From Stachybotrys elegans (taxonomy: Eukaryota > Ascomycota > Sordariomycetes > Hypocreales > Stachybotryaceae), in assembly GCA_020746835.1 (NCBI GenBank), contig JAGPNK010000007.1, forward strand, positions 2,087,685 through 2,151,684: 64,000 bases of DNA, given 5' to 3'. Shown piece by piece: positions 1 through 10,811 of the stretch. The position numbers and the translations under genes were made by a program. The notes beneath the pieces were generated by a model. That model was not told the origin of the DNA. It saw nothing but the letters and a program-made list of their open reading frames with translations, and made no database searches. Numbering within the stretch: position 1 is the first letter of the stretch; each line of letters begins with the position of its first letter.

Positions 1-447
1 GTTTCATGGCTGAGATGCTACTCTAGAGCCAATCAAGACGGAGTCGAGCGTGAACATCCTGCCCAAGGCAATGCCATCCAGTATCACTGCTTCGGTGGGA
101 GACGACAAATAATTGGGTCATCGGTTTTGTAGGAGGTGGAAGAGCACGCAGAATGCGCCCATTGAATACATCTGTCTCGCATTCACAAGGAAATACAGGA
201 TCTAGAGGAATGCTTAATGGGTAATTCCATCCTCAAATGCGAGATGCACCGACATACAAGAACCCCACCTCGGCATGATCGACCCCCTCGCTGCGTTCTC
301 TCTTATCTTATCGGGAATCCACAGCAAGAAAAAAAAAGATGAGCATGTTGATGTTAGCTCCTCCTACTGTACAATTTGCGACTACACTTGGAACAACAGA
401 GTATCCATTTGCCTGTCATCCGCCCGCCACGACCATATTTTACAGTC
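1..447. other. Upstream intergenic region
   Basis: I see no coding exon that I can support here. Probably the promoter and 5' leader of the gene starting at 448, plus the flank of a gene outside the window. Confidence 0.4.
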
Positions 448-1401
448 ATGCCTCACAAGCATAAGAGAAAGGGAGGGGAGACGGATGAGTAAAGAATCCT
501 CACGGAAACGAGCAATCTTCAAATGCTAACACCATGGTTCAGCTTCGACCTTCCTCCCACACAGCGAGCACGTCCGCTTCCTGTAGCACCATCGAAACGA
601 GGTGCATCGCAATCCGTCGGTATCTCGAAGAAGCGATCTGGTCGTCGAGGCAAGGATGATGACGCTCCTCGGGCCTTCAAGCGTCTGATGGCATTGGCCA
701 GCGGCAAAAAAACCAGGTCTGGCCTGGACGACGGCTCAAAAGCTCCAGCGCAAGCTGCGCCCGCAGAAACCGCAGCGGAGATACCTAAGATTCGACCGGG
801 CGAAGACCTCAGATCGTACGCCGCTCGAGTAGATGCTGCACTCCCTGTGTCAGGCCTCACCCGGAAGACGGTCGTCAAGGACGGCAAAGATGAGCATGGC
901 TTCAAGGTGGTTCGAACACGCAAGGAGAGGAAGATGCACAAGCTATACGACCAATGGAGGGCAGAAGACCTCAAGATTAAGGAGCAGAGAGAGGAGGAGA
1001 TGGAGCTGGCAGCGGAGCGTGAACTCGAAAACGACGCAGCAGGACTGGCCAACTCAGCAATGACTCTGCTAGATGAGGGCAGCAAAAAGAAGAAGAAGAA
1101 GAAATCCAAGGGCGGCGCTGACGATGATGATCCTTGGCTCGAGCTGAAGCGGAAGAGAGCCGAAGGCAAGATTCATCTCCACGACGTGGCGCAGGCACCG
1201 CCGCAGCTTCACAAACAGACTACGCGGCAGCTCAAGGTCAGAGGCGCTGCAGTCGATGTCGGCACCATTCCCAAGGCAGCGGGAAGTCTACGGCGACGCG
1301 AGGAACTCCAGGTGGTTAGGAATGATGTGCTGGATGCATATAGGAAGATAAAGCAGCATGAGCAAGCGAAGCTCGACGCACAAAGGGCAAAGAACTCATA
1401 G
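448..1401 (+). CDS. Conserved lysine-rich, probably nucleolar protein
   Basis: Two exons, 448-488 and 543-1401, give 299 aa. The first ATG of the long open frame (523) lies inside the intron: GTAAAG donor at 489, CTAAC branch at 526-530, CAG ending at 542. Splicing joins an N-terminus MPHKHKRKGGETD to DFDLPPTQRARPLPV. The protein is highly charged, with a PRAFKRLMAL segment near residue 70, a predicted helical charged stretch around residues 150-190, a run of six lysines (KKKKKKSKGG) and a DPWLELKRKR motif. This composition suggests a nucleolar or ribosome-assembly factor. It is reminiscent of coiled-coil CCDC137-type proteins, but I do not recognise the family with certainty and no catalytic domain is visible. 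Confidence 0.7.
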
Positions 1402-1751
1402 ATTCTGCGATTCTGCGTCAATACACTTGCATCACAAATCTAAACAATACTCTACCCCGTAAAGCACATGAAGGCGTATTGATGCGATACTCTCTCCATT
1501 GGGTGATTATGTCATCACAGTCGGTACAAATTCATTGTCCCCACCAACGGGAAGGTGGAGGCGGCCGTGATACTTTGAGGTGGGGTTCATGCAAACTCGG
1601 AGTGCGTTAATTGCGACTGGAGTTCAAATTTGCATCGCTTGGCTCCTCGTTCGACTCCGTCGTCTCGTCGTTTCACGAAACTCTTTTTTTTCTCCTTTCT
1701 TTTTTTCACCTACCTCAATTCTGCCATGAGGATACCGGCAGGCTGTCAATC
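1402..1751. promoter_or_regulatory. Intergenic region with CT-rich leader of the TFIIIC gene
   Basis: No gene seen. A pyrimidine-rich tract (about 1680-1715, with two long T runs) lies just upstream of the ATG at 1752; such CT-rich leaders are common upstream of fungal start sites. Confidence 0.4.
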
Positions 1752-4700
1752 ATGGCCCTGGAGCTCGAGGAGTTGATTGCAAGTCTACTTGTCTTCATTT
1801 CCTGCGCAGGCGAGCAAGGCAAGTTCACCACCACCATTGCGCCTGCGAAGCTCTCATTCATAACGGCTGCCGGGCTGTACTTGGAGGCCGTAGCATCTTT
1901 CTACATCTTCAAGGGCTAACAATTCCTACAGGATGCACGGTGTTGGCGCTCCTCGATGCTATCGAGAAAGCATTGGCGCCATCTGAAGATTCCCCAGAAG
2001 CTCAAGCACAGGCACAGGCACCGGCTCACATATTCCAGCCACCTGAGCTCCTGGGCAACACGTCCTCACAACACTCTGCAGCAAGTACTATATGGAGATG
2101 GCTGGTTGAGAGAGATGATCTGTCAGTTGGCAATGACAGAGAATACAATCATCTCAGCTTAGATGATGTACTTGCTCTGTCACAATCCGGTTCCGCCAAC
2201 CATCCTGCAACCACGCAAACCTCGCAGGGAGGTGGTTCGACTTCAGCAACACCTGTTGCTGATTCTCGCCATGCTTCTACGGCTGCTAAAGCCGCCAGGG
2301 GTACGCCTGAGGTGACTGTTCGTGTGTCTGAAAGGACCATGTGGGAATCCATCACTGGACATTCTGTGGACTACAGACGGGTGCCCAGGTCAGAGTGGCT
2401 CCTGCTTCTTGGTATCGCATCGACTAGGCGTGATGGTATCTTGCAGGGTGATCTCGGCCGTCTTGTCGACCAAGATAAGCGATCTGTACCGAAACGAACA
2501 GATGCGCTCGTCAGCAAAGGATACATTATCAAGAGAACAACACTGGTCAGGCGAACAAAAACCAGCAAGCTCTGGCTCAAGTCGTTTGCACCTCCCCTTC
2601 CCAGAGAATCCGAAACCGCAGACGATTCTCTCGATACCGATATGAACCTATCAAGGCAGGTTCTAGTCTCCAACCTCGATGCGGTGCCGTGGCACAGCCG
2701 ATGGACTGGAGACTCGATAGACTTTACCGCCCTTGCTAAAACTATCATGGCCCTCGCAAAGGAATGGGATGTCATCCGTATTCACGACCTCAAGATGAAG
2801 CTGGGCGTCCTTGGCATGCGGTGGCAGATGAAAGTATTGGCCAAGGTCTGCAGATTCCTCAACGAAAGGGGCGCCACTCAGTATGTGGCTGCAATGCTCG
2901 AGGGGAAGGTGTTCAAGGATTGCATCAAATATCAGAGAGCTCTCACCCCCAAGGACTGGTCCAGCTTTCTAGCCACAGGCAAGCGAGCCAGCCGCCCGTA
3001 TCGGCTGATGGAGGTTAGCTCGAACATCAACACAGAAGGCCAGGAGGACCTCGTCAGTACCCATGCGGATATCTCCCGTATAAGCATGCCGCCGCCTTGG
3101 TCGCTTGACACTCCAATGTCCGCCACTATAGCACAAGCTGTTACTCTATCAGGGTCAGCAGGGCTAACAAATCCTGATCTTTATGGCCTGACTCTTGGTC
3201 CCTTGTTTAGCAGATACATCTCATCATGGACAATGTTGATGTCTTCATCCAGTCAGCAACATCAACATCTGAGACACATGCAACTCAGGAGCGAACACAT
3301 TCGAGCAGGAAAGGTGGCTTCCTATCGATACTTTTCTCTTCCTGACCCGTTCATGGGCCCAGCTGAGAATAACGACACGAGCTCATCGGCACCGGTTGAC
3401 GAGCAATCATCTCCTGCCTGGGGGGCCAATGCTTATGGCTTCCCATCCTCTGCCTCGTTGCCTCCGACGACAGGGGCCAGTACGACTTTAACAGAGCTTT
3501 GCAAGAGTGCACGTTCAATCCATAAATTTCGAAGGCATCCTCAGGAGGGAGCGCCTGTGAAGTCCAAGCCAGTATCAAAGGACAGGGTTCGACGTCCCGC
3601 ACGACGAGTCTCACAGCGAGCCCCTAAAGTGCCATCAGAGGAATTACCGGTGGCATCCTCTCCTCGGTCCGTTGTTCAGGCTTCCCGAGCACCTTCTCCG
3701 CTAGAAACAACCGAGAAGCCAAGTCTTCCATCACAAGAAACAGGTGACGTGACAGTGACACTGAAAGCCCAGCCAGGTCAGTTGAAAACTACATTAGAGA
3801 CTGCGCAAGAAGCGGAAACAGTACCTCTGCAATCACTCTCGACGTCAGCCGAGACAGTAGAAGCAGGCCGAAAATCCCCAACACACGTACCAGATGGTAC
3901 AGGAACTGCGAGCCATGCGCACGAAAATGGCCGGGAAAGTGACCCCGACGTCGCTTCTCATCCCAAGACCATCAGCCATGAGATGGAAGATAGTATTGTT
4001 ACTGAAGAACAAGACTCGCTCTCGCAGCATGAAACATCGATAACACAAAGCCCTGCACGAGGTCGTGGCCGAGGCCGGGGCCGTGGCCGCAGCCAAGGTC
4101 AAACTCGCGGACGAGGACGAGGACGAGGACGAGCCTCGATTGGCCGGCCAAAGGCTGAAGACGCAGGCGGCCGGCGCTGGGTCTGCGAAAAGTGTGGGGG
4201 GACATGGAAAAACGACATTGGGCTCAAATATCATTTGGAGAAGTCGAGGACGCCATGTAACCCTTCATTCGACCCAACGACCGTCGAGCCGGTACGGCGT
4301 CCAAGGAGACCAAGGATACAAGTCTCGACTTCCAGAGAGCCAAGTCCTACATCTCCAGATGACAACAATAACATAACCTCAGCAAATTCGGCGAATGACG
4401 ATGCAGCAAACACGCCCGTGGAAGCTAAGGCAGCCGATCCAGAGACTGAGGCTGAAGAGGAGAAGGAGGCAGAGTCCGAGACAGAGCTCCCGGTGTCAGC
4501 TCAGAGCACTCCGAAGTCCTCATCGGTTTCCAATTGGCGAAGACCTCCCGCTGCCGATTTTAGGAAAAGGTTGTCATCGGGGTCAGTGGTTAAGAACCAA
4601 GGTGCCCTTTTATCCCCCAAAGCCACCCAGTCACGTCAGGTTGTGCTTCCTCCTCATCGACCTCACCCAGTAAAAGAGACGCCATCACGTAGGCGCGAGT

Positions 4701-7700
4701 CCTCAACCGTCGATCCGGCTCCACAAACTGGCGATGATGCTGCCAGCGCTGCGATACCAGAAGCTGTTCACGATACAATGCCAGGTTCTCCCGGTCGTCG
4801 AGTGATCATCGCCTCCGCTCAAGGAGAAATGATCGATGACAGCTTGATCCATCCTGCACTTCATTCAATGGCCAATGGTTCCACCGCTTCACCTATGCCA
4901 TCCCATGTCACACCTGATAAGAGAGTCAAGAATGACTCTCCTCAAACACTGTCACGAGCTGAGTTCCGGAGCAGACTTTGCGAAGTCATTGAGAATCAAC
5001 TTGCTAGCTCAGAGGGCATTATGCCCGGTGGCGACTTCTTGCACCGAACTGTCAGTGAGATTTGGGAATCCCGTTATCATCATCTCAAGGCACCGTCTAC
5101 GAAGGAAGTAAGACTTGCCTTGAAATGGTTGGTTGAGCGAAAAATGGTGTCGGAACACTGGCATGCATACAGAGCCCGCGACGGCACTTTTGCTAAATGC
5201 CAAATAATCACAACGCCGGGCATTGGCGCCTTCTCCCCTGGGTGCCTTCAGTTGGTAGAAACCATCAAGGCTGGCAATGCAGATGCCCTGGAGGCTGACG
5301 GGGATGAGGATGTATACACAGAGCAGACTCCAACTCGGGGTAAGGGCGCCCGTCGTGGCCGTCGACTTCTCGCGAGAGAGGTGGCAGTACTCAACGCTCC
5401 GGTATACGTTCAGCAGATCGCTGCCAAAAATGACCCTTCCAGCAACTATTCGAATCGTGGGCGGAAGAGATATCCGCAGAGCGACAAGACCAAGAGCAAG
5501 GACATCGCGCTGGCCGGCCAAGTCGACGCGGCCGGTCAGTTTGAGATAATCTTGAACGAGATGACGGATCTGTCTCCCAAATTGCAGCCGGCTCCCCAAA
5601 TCACGTTTCTTGATCCAAACACTTTCCTGGGTCCTGAAAGTGCGGATCCCATCGCCGAATTAGACCTGGGTATTCTGGACGAGCCGGAAACCTGGAACTC
5701 GGTCGCAAACACTCGGTCGAAGAAGAGGAAGCGGGCGGACTCCTTGTCCTGCGAAATTCGGGGCCCAGAGGAATCCGTACCAATGGATGTTATCCATGGC
5801 GCCAGTGGTGTATGGCCGTACTTGGACATCCAATACTTTGAGCAACAGGACTCGAGTCATACATTGCAAGGCTGGATTCCAGATATGGACTGGTTCAGCT
5901 GGGCAACGATTGAATCAGAGATCGACAAGGAAGCCGCGTCGCTCAGAAGCAAAAGACGAGATCGAGAATTGCCTGCCGAGGCAAGCTACGTTCGTTTCCT
6001 AGACAGGTTGCGCGCAAGTCATGTCATTGAGATGCGACGGTCTCACGATTTTGTCAACCCAGCTTCTCGCGCTGTGGTTCCTTACAACATCTACATCCCC
6101 TTCTTCCCCGAGCAAGATACCCACTACCTGGATGTGCCAAGCATCGAGTGGTCAGAAAGTGCGCAACTTACGCCTGGATCATCCGCGCTGGTGGATGAGT
6201 TGAATATTCTGTCGGGCGATTCCAGCGGTGAGGATGACGAAGTGGAATGGAACATAGGGTACAACATTCCGCCACCTCTGCCCCGTTCCAAGCTCGATCA
6301 ACCACGATCAGAGCCAAAGGAGCGGGGTTCTATCAAGCGTGTCCCTCTGATGAGTCGAGCCCTTACCTCCCTTCCTCCACAGCAGCAACCTGTCGAGGCA
6401 GCTCCAGAGAGCAAGCCCGCTTCGGGCGAGGCGAATACGGTGGAAGACTCTCCAGATATCATGGCTGCCTTTGTAGCAGTACGTGTGCTGCTTGGTGGCA
6501 CAGACAAGTCCATCGATTGGGGTCTTCTCCTTCACATCTTCCCTGACATGACGATAGCAGATCTACGCAGATCGTGGGTTCATATACGTAAGCAAAAGGG
6601 GCCCCAGATTTCCAGCCTCACCCGAGAGTTCCAAGACAAGTTCCTCGTCGCATACGAGAATGATGAGATACCAGTGATCGACTACGAGGATATCATGAAC
6701 TACGATTGGGCTCGGCTCATCGAATGGACAGTCCAACTTACGCGCAAGCCGGACACCAGTGTTCTTCCCTCCAAGACCAAGTTGGATGGGGGCTTCACGT
6801 TGGAGGATGCCGAGACGACTGCTGAGGATTGGCGTGAAAAGTACTACCATGTCCAATCCTCTGTTCAATCTCGCCTTGACGCGGCCACCTCTGAGCCGGG
6901 AGCTGTATCACTCAATACACTCAGAGAGGGACCACAAGCAGATATTCACGTAACAGATCACGACGTGGCAAGATCGTGGATCAGATCGCTCTGTCAAACG
7001 CCCGAGGACAAGTATTCTGTGCAGGAGATCAAGGCCAGATTTGTGGAGCTATCACGCGGGAATCAAGCCAAGCTTTCAAGTCTCCTGACGGAGGTGATCG
7101 ACCAGCTTACGCAGCAGCGAATCATCCGCAGGATCCAGAAGCCGGCACTCAGAGGACGACCTTACGGCTTCAGCGAGTGGTACGCGTATAGTTTGAGCAA
7201 GTTGGCTCAGAGGAGCAAATACCACGAGGCAGTGGCGTACAAGGAGAAGCTCGACGACACGTTCCGTCGAGGCGAAACGATGACAATATCCTATACTCTT
7301 ACCGATGGTGCCACGATGGCGTTGATGAATCTAAGTGCGCATGGGAGGATCAAATTGGTCCCTGTGGACGTGCCACATATACCCTTTGGCTTTGAGCCGG
7401 GTAATTACGAAAGTCGAAAGTTCCCGAAGTCGTACTATCATTTCGGGCTTGCGGCTGTCCCGACAGAGACATATCACTACAATGAGGACATCGACGTGTT
7501 GACCAAAAGCATTCAGGGAGGCCTGCCATCCAAGAGTCAGAAGCGCGAGGTTCCACAATGGATTGATTTTCTCGGAGAAGCCAATCACAAGATATGGGCG
7601 GATATACTGGGCTCCGTTTGCTTTGCGTGTGCGACCCGTGGGCTTCTTACTGTGGAGGCGATATGCGGTGCCCTTACACCAGTCCTGGAGCCGTTTGAAG

Positions 7701-7828
7701 CGCAGTTGATCATAGAATGGGGGCACGAGAGGGGTATTTTGAGAGAGCTCAGGCCTGGTCTGGGAGTCACGGTTGGCGAATGGTGGTGGCTGGCGGTCCC
7801 CTGGCAAAACAAACGGCTATCAAGTTAA
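1752..7828 (+). CDS. TFC3: Transcription factor TFIIIC subunit with B-block-binding domain (Tfc3/Sfc3-like)
   Basis: Two exons, 1752-1818 and 1932-7828, give 1987 aa. The intron is of the rare GC-AG class: AG|GCAAGT donor at 1819, branch CTAAC near 1915, CAG ending at 1931. It joins CAGEQG to CTVLALLDAIEKAL, which resembles the expected N-terminus of this family. The B-block domain lies near residues 158-245 (SEWLLLLGIASTRRDGILQG followed by KRTDALVSKGYIIKR). Near 730-760 are RG/GRGRGR repeats, and near 772-800 a zinc-finger-like CEKCGGTWKNDIGLKYHLEK. The middle is long, polar and probably disordered; the C-terminal third is conserved-looking. TFIIIC binds the internal B box of tRNA genes in the nucleus and recruits TFIIIB and RNA polymerase III. 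Length and domain order fit filamentous-fungal Tfc3. Confidence 0.88.
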
Positions 7829-8045
7829 GAGGATGGCGGATTCAGGAAAACGAATACTGACGCCCGGGCACCGTGATGCAATGTATGATGAGGAATCGCA
7901 GTGTAATTGTAGAAGATACCCTATTTCCTACTGAACTTGACGTCGCTTAATGTTTGAGGAAGAAAAATATTGCATACTTATCGTTTACATGGCTCTCGTG
8001 GTGCGCTTGGCCAAGTTGAAAACAAAAAATCACCCGGATGTCCCC

Positions 8046-9154
8046 TCACGCTCCAAAGAGGACTCGGAGGACGAGCGCAGCCAGCAGAATCACGAGGCCT
8101 ACGATGGCTCTATCTAGCCATAGAGGCACACCATTGTTCCTGTCCTGGTCGAGTGGGCCGTGAGTGGCAGGCAACGGTACATGACGGACGGCTGTCGTGG
8201 GTGTGGCGGGTGTGGCGGGTTGCTGCGGTACGGCCAGCGGCACAGCTGGAGCCGGCACTGGCGCGACTGGTGTCGTTTGGACAAAGCCCTCGGCCAGCTC
8301 GGCGCTGGACTGCACATTGTCTGCCGTCTTGGTTCCCTTGGCCTCCATCTCGTCCCGCCAGCCCATGTTGAGCTCCTTGGGCACCTGGACATCTTCGCTG
8401 GGCTCAGACGCCTCCCGGGACCGGTCCTCGCACTCCTTGATGATCTCGGCGTTTGTCTTTGCGCAGGTCGGACACTTGAAGGCGCCCGATTCCTGAGCCA
8501 TCCGGCGGCGCACGGTATCGGGCATTTCTAGGCCTCCGAGTTGGCCTTTGGCGTCCGTCTCCATGAAACTGCGAAGGCTGCTCGGCGAGTGGGTGTTGGT
8601 GTAGCTATTCAAAAGAGAAGAGGGGGGGGGTTGTGAAGGAGCTTTGACTTACGCAACTATGGCTGTCCGAATGCCCCAGGCAGGTTGCCACGTCTCCTCG
8701 TGGTGGCCGCTGATGCTCAGGCATATCTCACGGTTGGCCTCGAAACGACCGCTCGGGGTGGTGAAGCGGAAGCTGGGTGGACGGAGGGGGTACGTTGGTG
8801 GCAGGACGATGCGGCCGTGGTAGAGGCCATCGCTGTAGACTGAATTCGGCGGTCCTCTTAGTGTGAAGTGCCATTCGAAGAGATCAGATTCCAATGGCTC
8901 AGCTGTGTAATCTGCTGAGGGCGCATTGGATATCTCAGCAGCTTCGCGAACTACGAGCCAGGTGTTAGTAATCCAGTCACATTTCAGTCCTCATTTCCCA
9001 GATAACAAGCCAATTCTGCTCTGGTCATAGAGCGCCGGGTATTTGCAGGTAGGATTGGTGCTGTTTCAGATGGGCCATGCCGCTGCTGAGACAACTTACG
9101 TATACGCCGGATGGTAGGCGACTTGGAGCTGACTTGAGGCGCTGACGTAGACAT
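8046..9154 (-). CDS. UBE2J1-type membrane-anchored ubiquitin-conjugating enzyme (E2)
   Basis: Exons on the minus strand are 9154-9100, 8950-8653 and 8577-8046, giving 294 aa. The UBC fold contains LFEWHFTLRGPPNSVYSDGL, YHGRIVLPPTYPLRPPSF and TPSGRFEANREICLSISGHH; the catalytic Cys is the C of EICLSIS, near residue 94. This is the Ubc6/UBE2J subclass, which has TPxGRF instead of the usual HPN motif. After the core comes MPDTVRRRMAQESGAFKCPT, like the UBE2J1 tail, then a Pro/Thr/Ala linker and a C-terminal transmembrane segment (LDRAIVGLVILLAALVLRVL). The family acts in ER-associated degradation with the catalytic domain in the cytosol. The last intron has a second in-frame acceptor (exon starting 8604) that would add nine residues. 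S. cerevisiae Ubc6 is the alternative assignment, but the sequence is closer to UBE2J1. Confidence 0.92.
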
Positions 9155-10024
9155 TGCCTCGGTTGCGGGCTCCTGCAGCGATGCCAGGAGGGGGCAAATG
9201 CAAGTCGAGAGAGCAAGGCTGATGGTTGTTTATCTATTTGGCGATTTGACGTTATGCGGTGCGATGAGATATTTCACAGGCAGTTGAAGCTTAAACTTGT
9301 GCTGATGAGACGAATAACGGAAGATGATGAGGGGTTGGTAGCTCAGCAAGGTAAGAGATAAGGTGTGATTATAAGGCCGAGTGGGTTATAAGATTGATTG
9401 AATAGCATTTGCTTGAGCCAGCTCGCGGGGGGGGAGAGGGAAATTACAGGGCTGGGCGTGATGAGTACCGGACTTGACAAAGCGAGTAGAATCGATGAGA
9501 ACAGGTGGTGAATACCAGTTGGTAGTGGTGGCTGACTTAGTTGGGATAATACCCGTGCCTAATAAGGTAACCCAATGCGTTTGCATCACTTGCTGTAAAA
9601 CTACAGAACCAGACTTCAGGCCGCATAAGGCGACGTCCACGAAAAACAATAGAGAACAAAGAGAAAACACAGATACAGCCAAAACAACACTGCCGGAATA
9701 ACATAATGAAGATTAACATACAAGTGATATCATTTCCTTTGCTTCGACATCATGTTTTTTCACTCCCTCCTCTAGGGTAGCCTTCGACCTACCATATTAG
9801 ATAATCAGCTAAATGCCATTGGTCCGTCCTCCAGGCGACCCACATCCGTATCAACACTTCATTCTGAACCTCGCAAGGTCAATCGCCTTCTTCCCATCAC
9901 CAGCTCTACCAAACACGCCTCACCCACGTATGAACCAACCCCTCCCGCGAAATACACTGCTCAATTCACATCGCTGACTCGATGCAATAGTTTGGAGGTC
10001 AAAAATCTCCATCGAAACGCAACA
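9155..10024. promoter_or_regulatory. Divergent promoter region between the E2 and complex I genes
   Basis: The genes on either side are divergently transcribed, so both promoters must lie here. I see no supportable exon; short open frames are not convincing. Confidence 0.4.
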
Positions 10025-10321
10025 ATGGGTCCCCCTAAGCCCCCGATGCCCCATGTGGCCCCCGTCTACCGAATCACGGCGACTGCTCTCGGTGCCGGCA
10101 TGTGGTTCTGGGTACGTCGCCTTGCTTCCCCAAGCTATATCACCACGCCAATTGGGTACTGACACGGTGCATGCAGCTGCTCTATCGCGCAAAGAAGGAC
10201 GGTACGACGCTCCCACACGAAGACGACCGAATTATACCCCCAATCACTCAAGGACGTTTTACTGACATGTTGGAATGTAGGCCCCGTCTTGATGGGCTGG
10301 AAGCACCCCTGGGACCACTAG
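10025..10321 (+). CDS. Small accessory subunit of mitochondrial complex I (NDUFB2/AGGG-like, 6.6 kDa)
   Basis: A 50-aa protein in three exons, 10025-10111, 10177-10201 and 10281-10321. Introns start GTACGT and GTACGA and end GCAG and GTAG. The product reads MGPPKPPMPHVAPVYRI, then a short hydrophobic segment ATALGAGMWFWLLYRAKKDG, then PVLMGWKHPWDH. One predicted membrane segment with a MWFW core, a downstream YRAKKDG and the WKHPWDH end match what I recall of the fungal NADH:ubiquinone oxidoreductase 6.6-kDa subunit. It would sit in the inner-membrane arm of complex I and has no catalytic residues. It resembles mammalian NDUFB2 in the Y-R...MWFW pattern; that orthology is inferred. The gene is easily missed because no single exon exceeds 29 codons. 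Confidence 0.82.
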
Positions 10322-10811
10322 ATGACAGTGAAAGGCTGTACTTGTACGGGCTCTGCGGAAGGCATCATGGAGTTTATTGTATTTACCATCTTGCGGGGAT
10401 AGAGTGTAAACGTCACCAGAATCTTCATGCACAACGACCCAAAGACCACAAACATCATCCAACGGGAGCCCGGATCAAGGCATGTTGATCTGAATCCTGC
10501 CCGAAAAGTCCGATATGACTCTTCTCTGTCTAGATTGGTCCATATCACTCCAGTACTAGAACGTAACCACCTGTTGACTGCTGCTGAATGAGCATGATCA
10601 TCTCACACATAACTCCTCTCGTAGCCAATATTTCAAGACAACTTCTCCAGGGATCGACAAATAAATCGTGGGGTTTTTGTCACATGGAAGAGCATGCTAC
10701 ATCAAGGGAACCGAGTCTTTTTTTGAGATCCATCTAGAACTAAGGAGTCGAATATATAGTACAGCATACAAACACCGTTTTCAACCCGCAATATCCTTTC
10801 TACAATGTCCA
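10322..10811. other. Convergent intergenic region
   Basis: Holds the 3' ends of the complex I subunit gene (+) and the P5B ATPase gene (-). No exon or RNA gene is recognisable. Confidence 0.4.

Noticed and set aside
523..525. ATG at 523 as start of the first gene
   Set aside because: It overlaps the branch point of an intron; splicing 448-488 to 543 gives a basic N-terminus and keeps the frame.
519..1169. 216-codon antisense open frame over the first gene
   Set aside because: Low-complexity Ser/Phe runs opposite a Lys/Glu-rich coding exon; it is the complement of the real gene.
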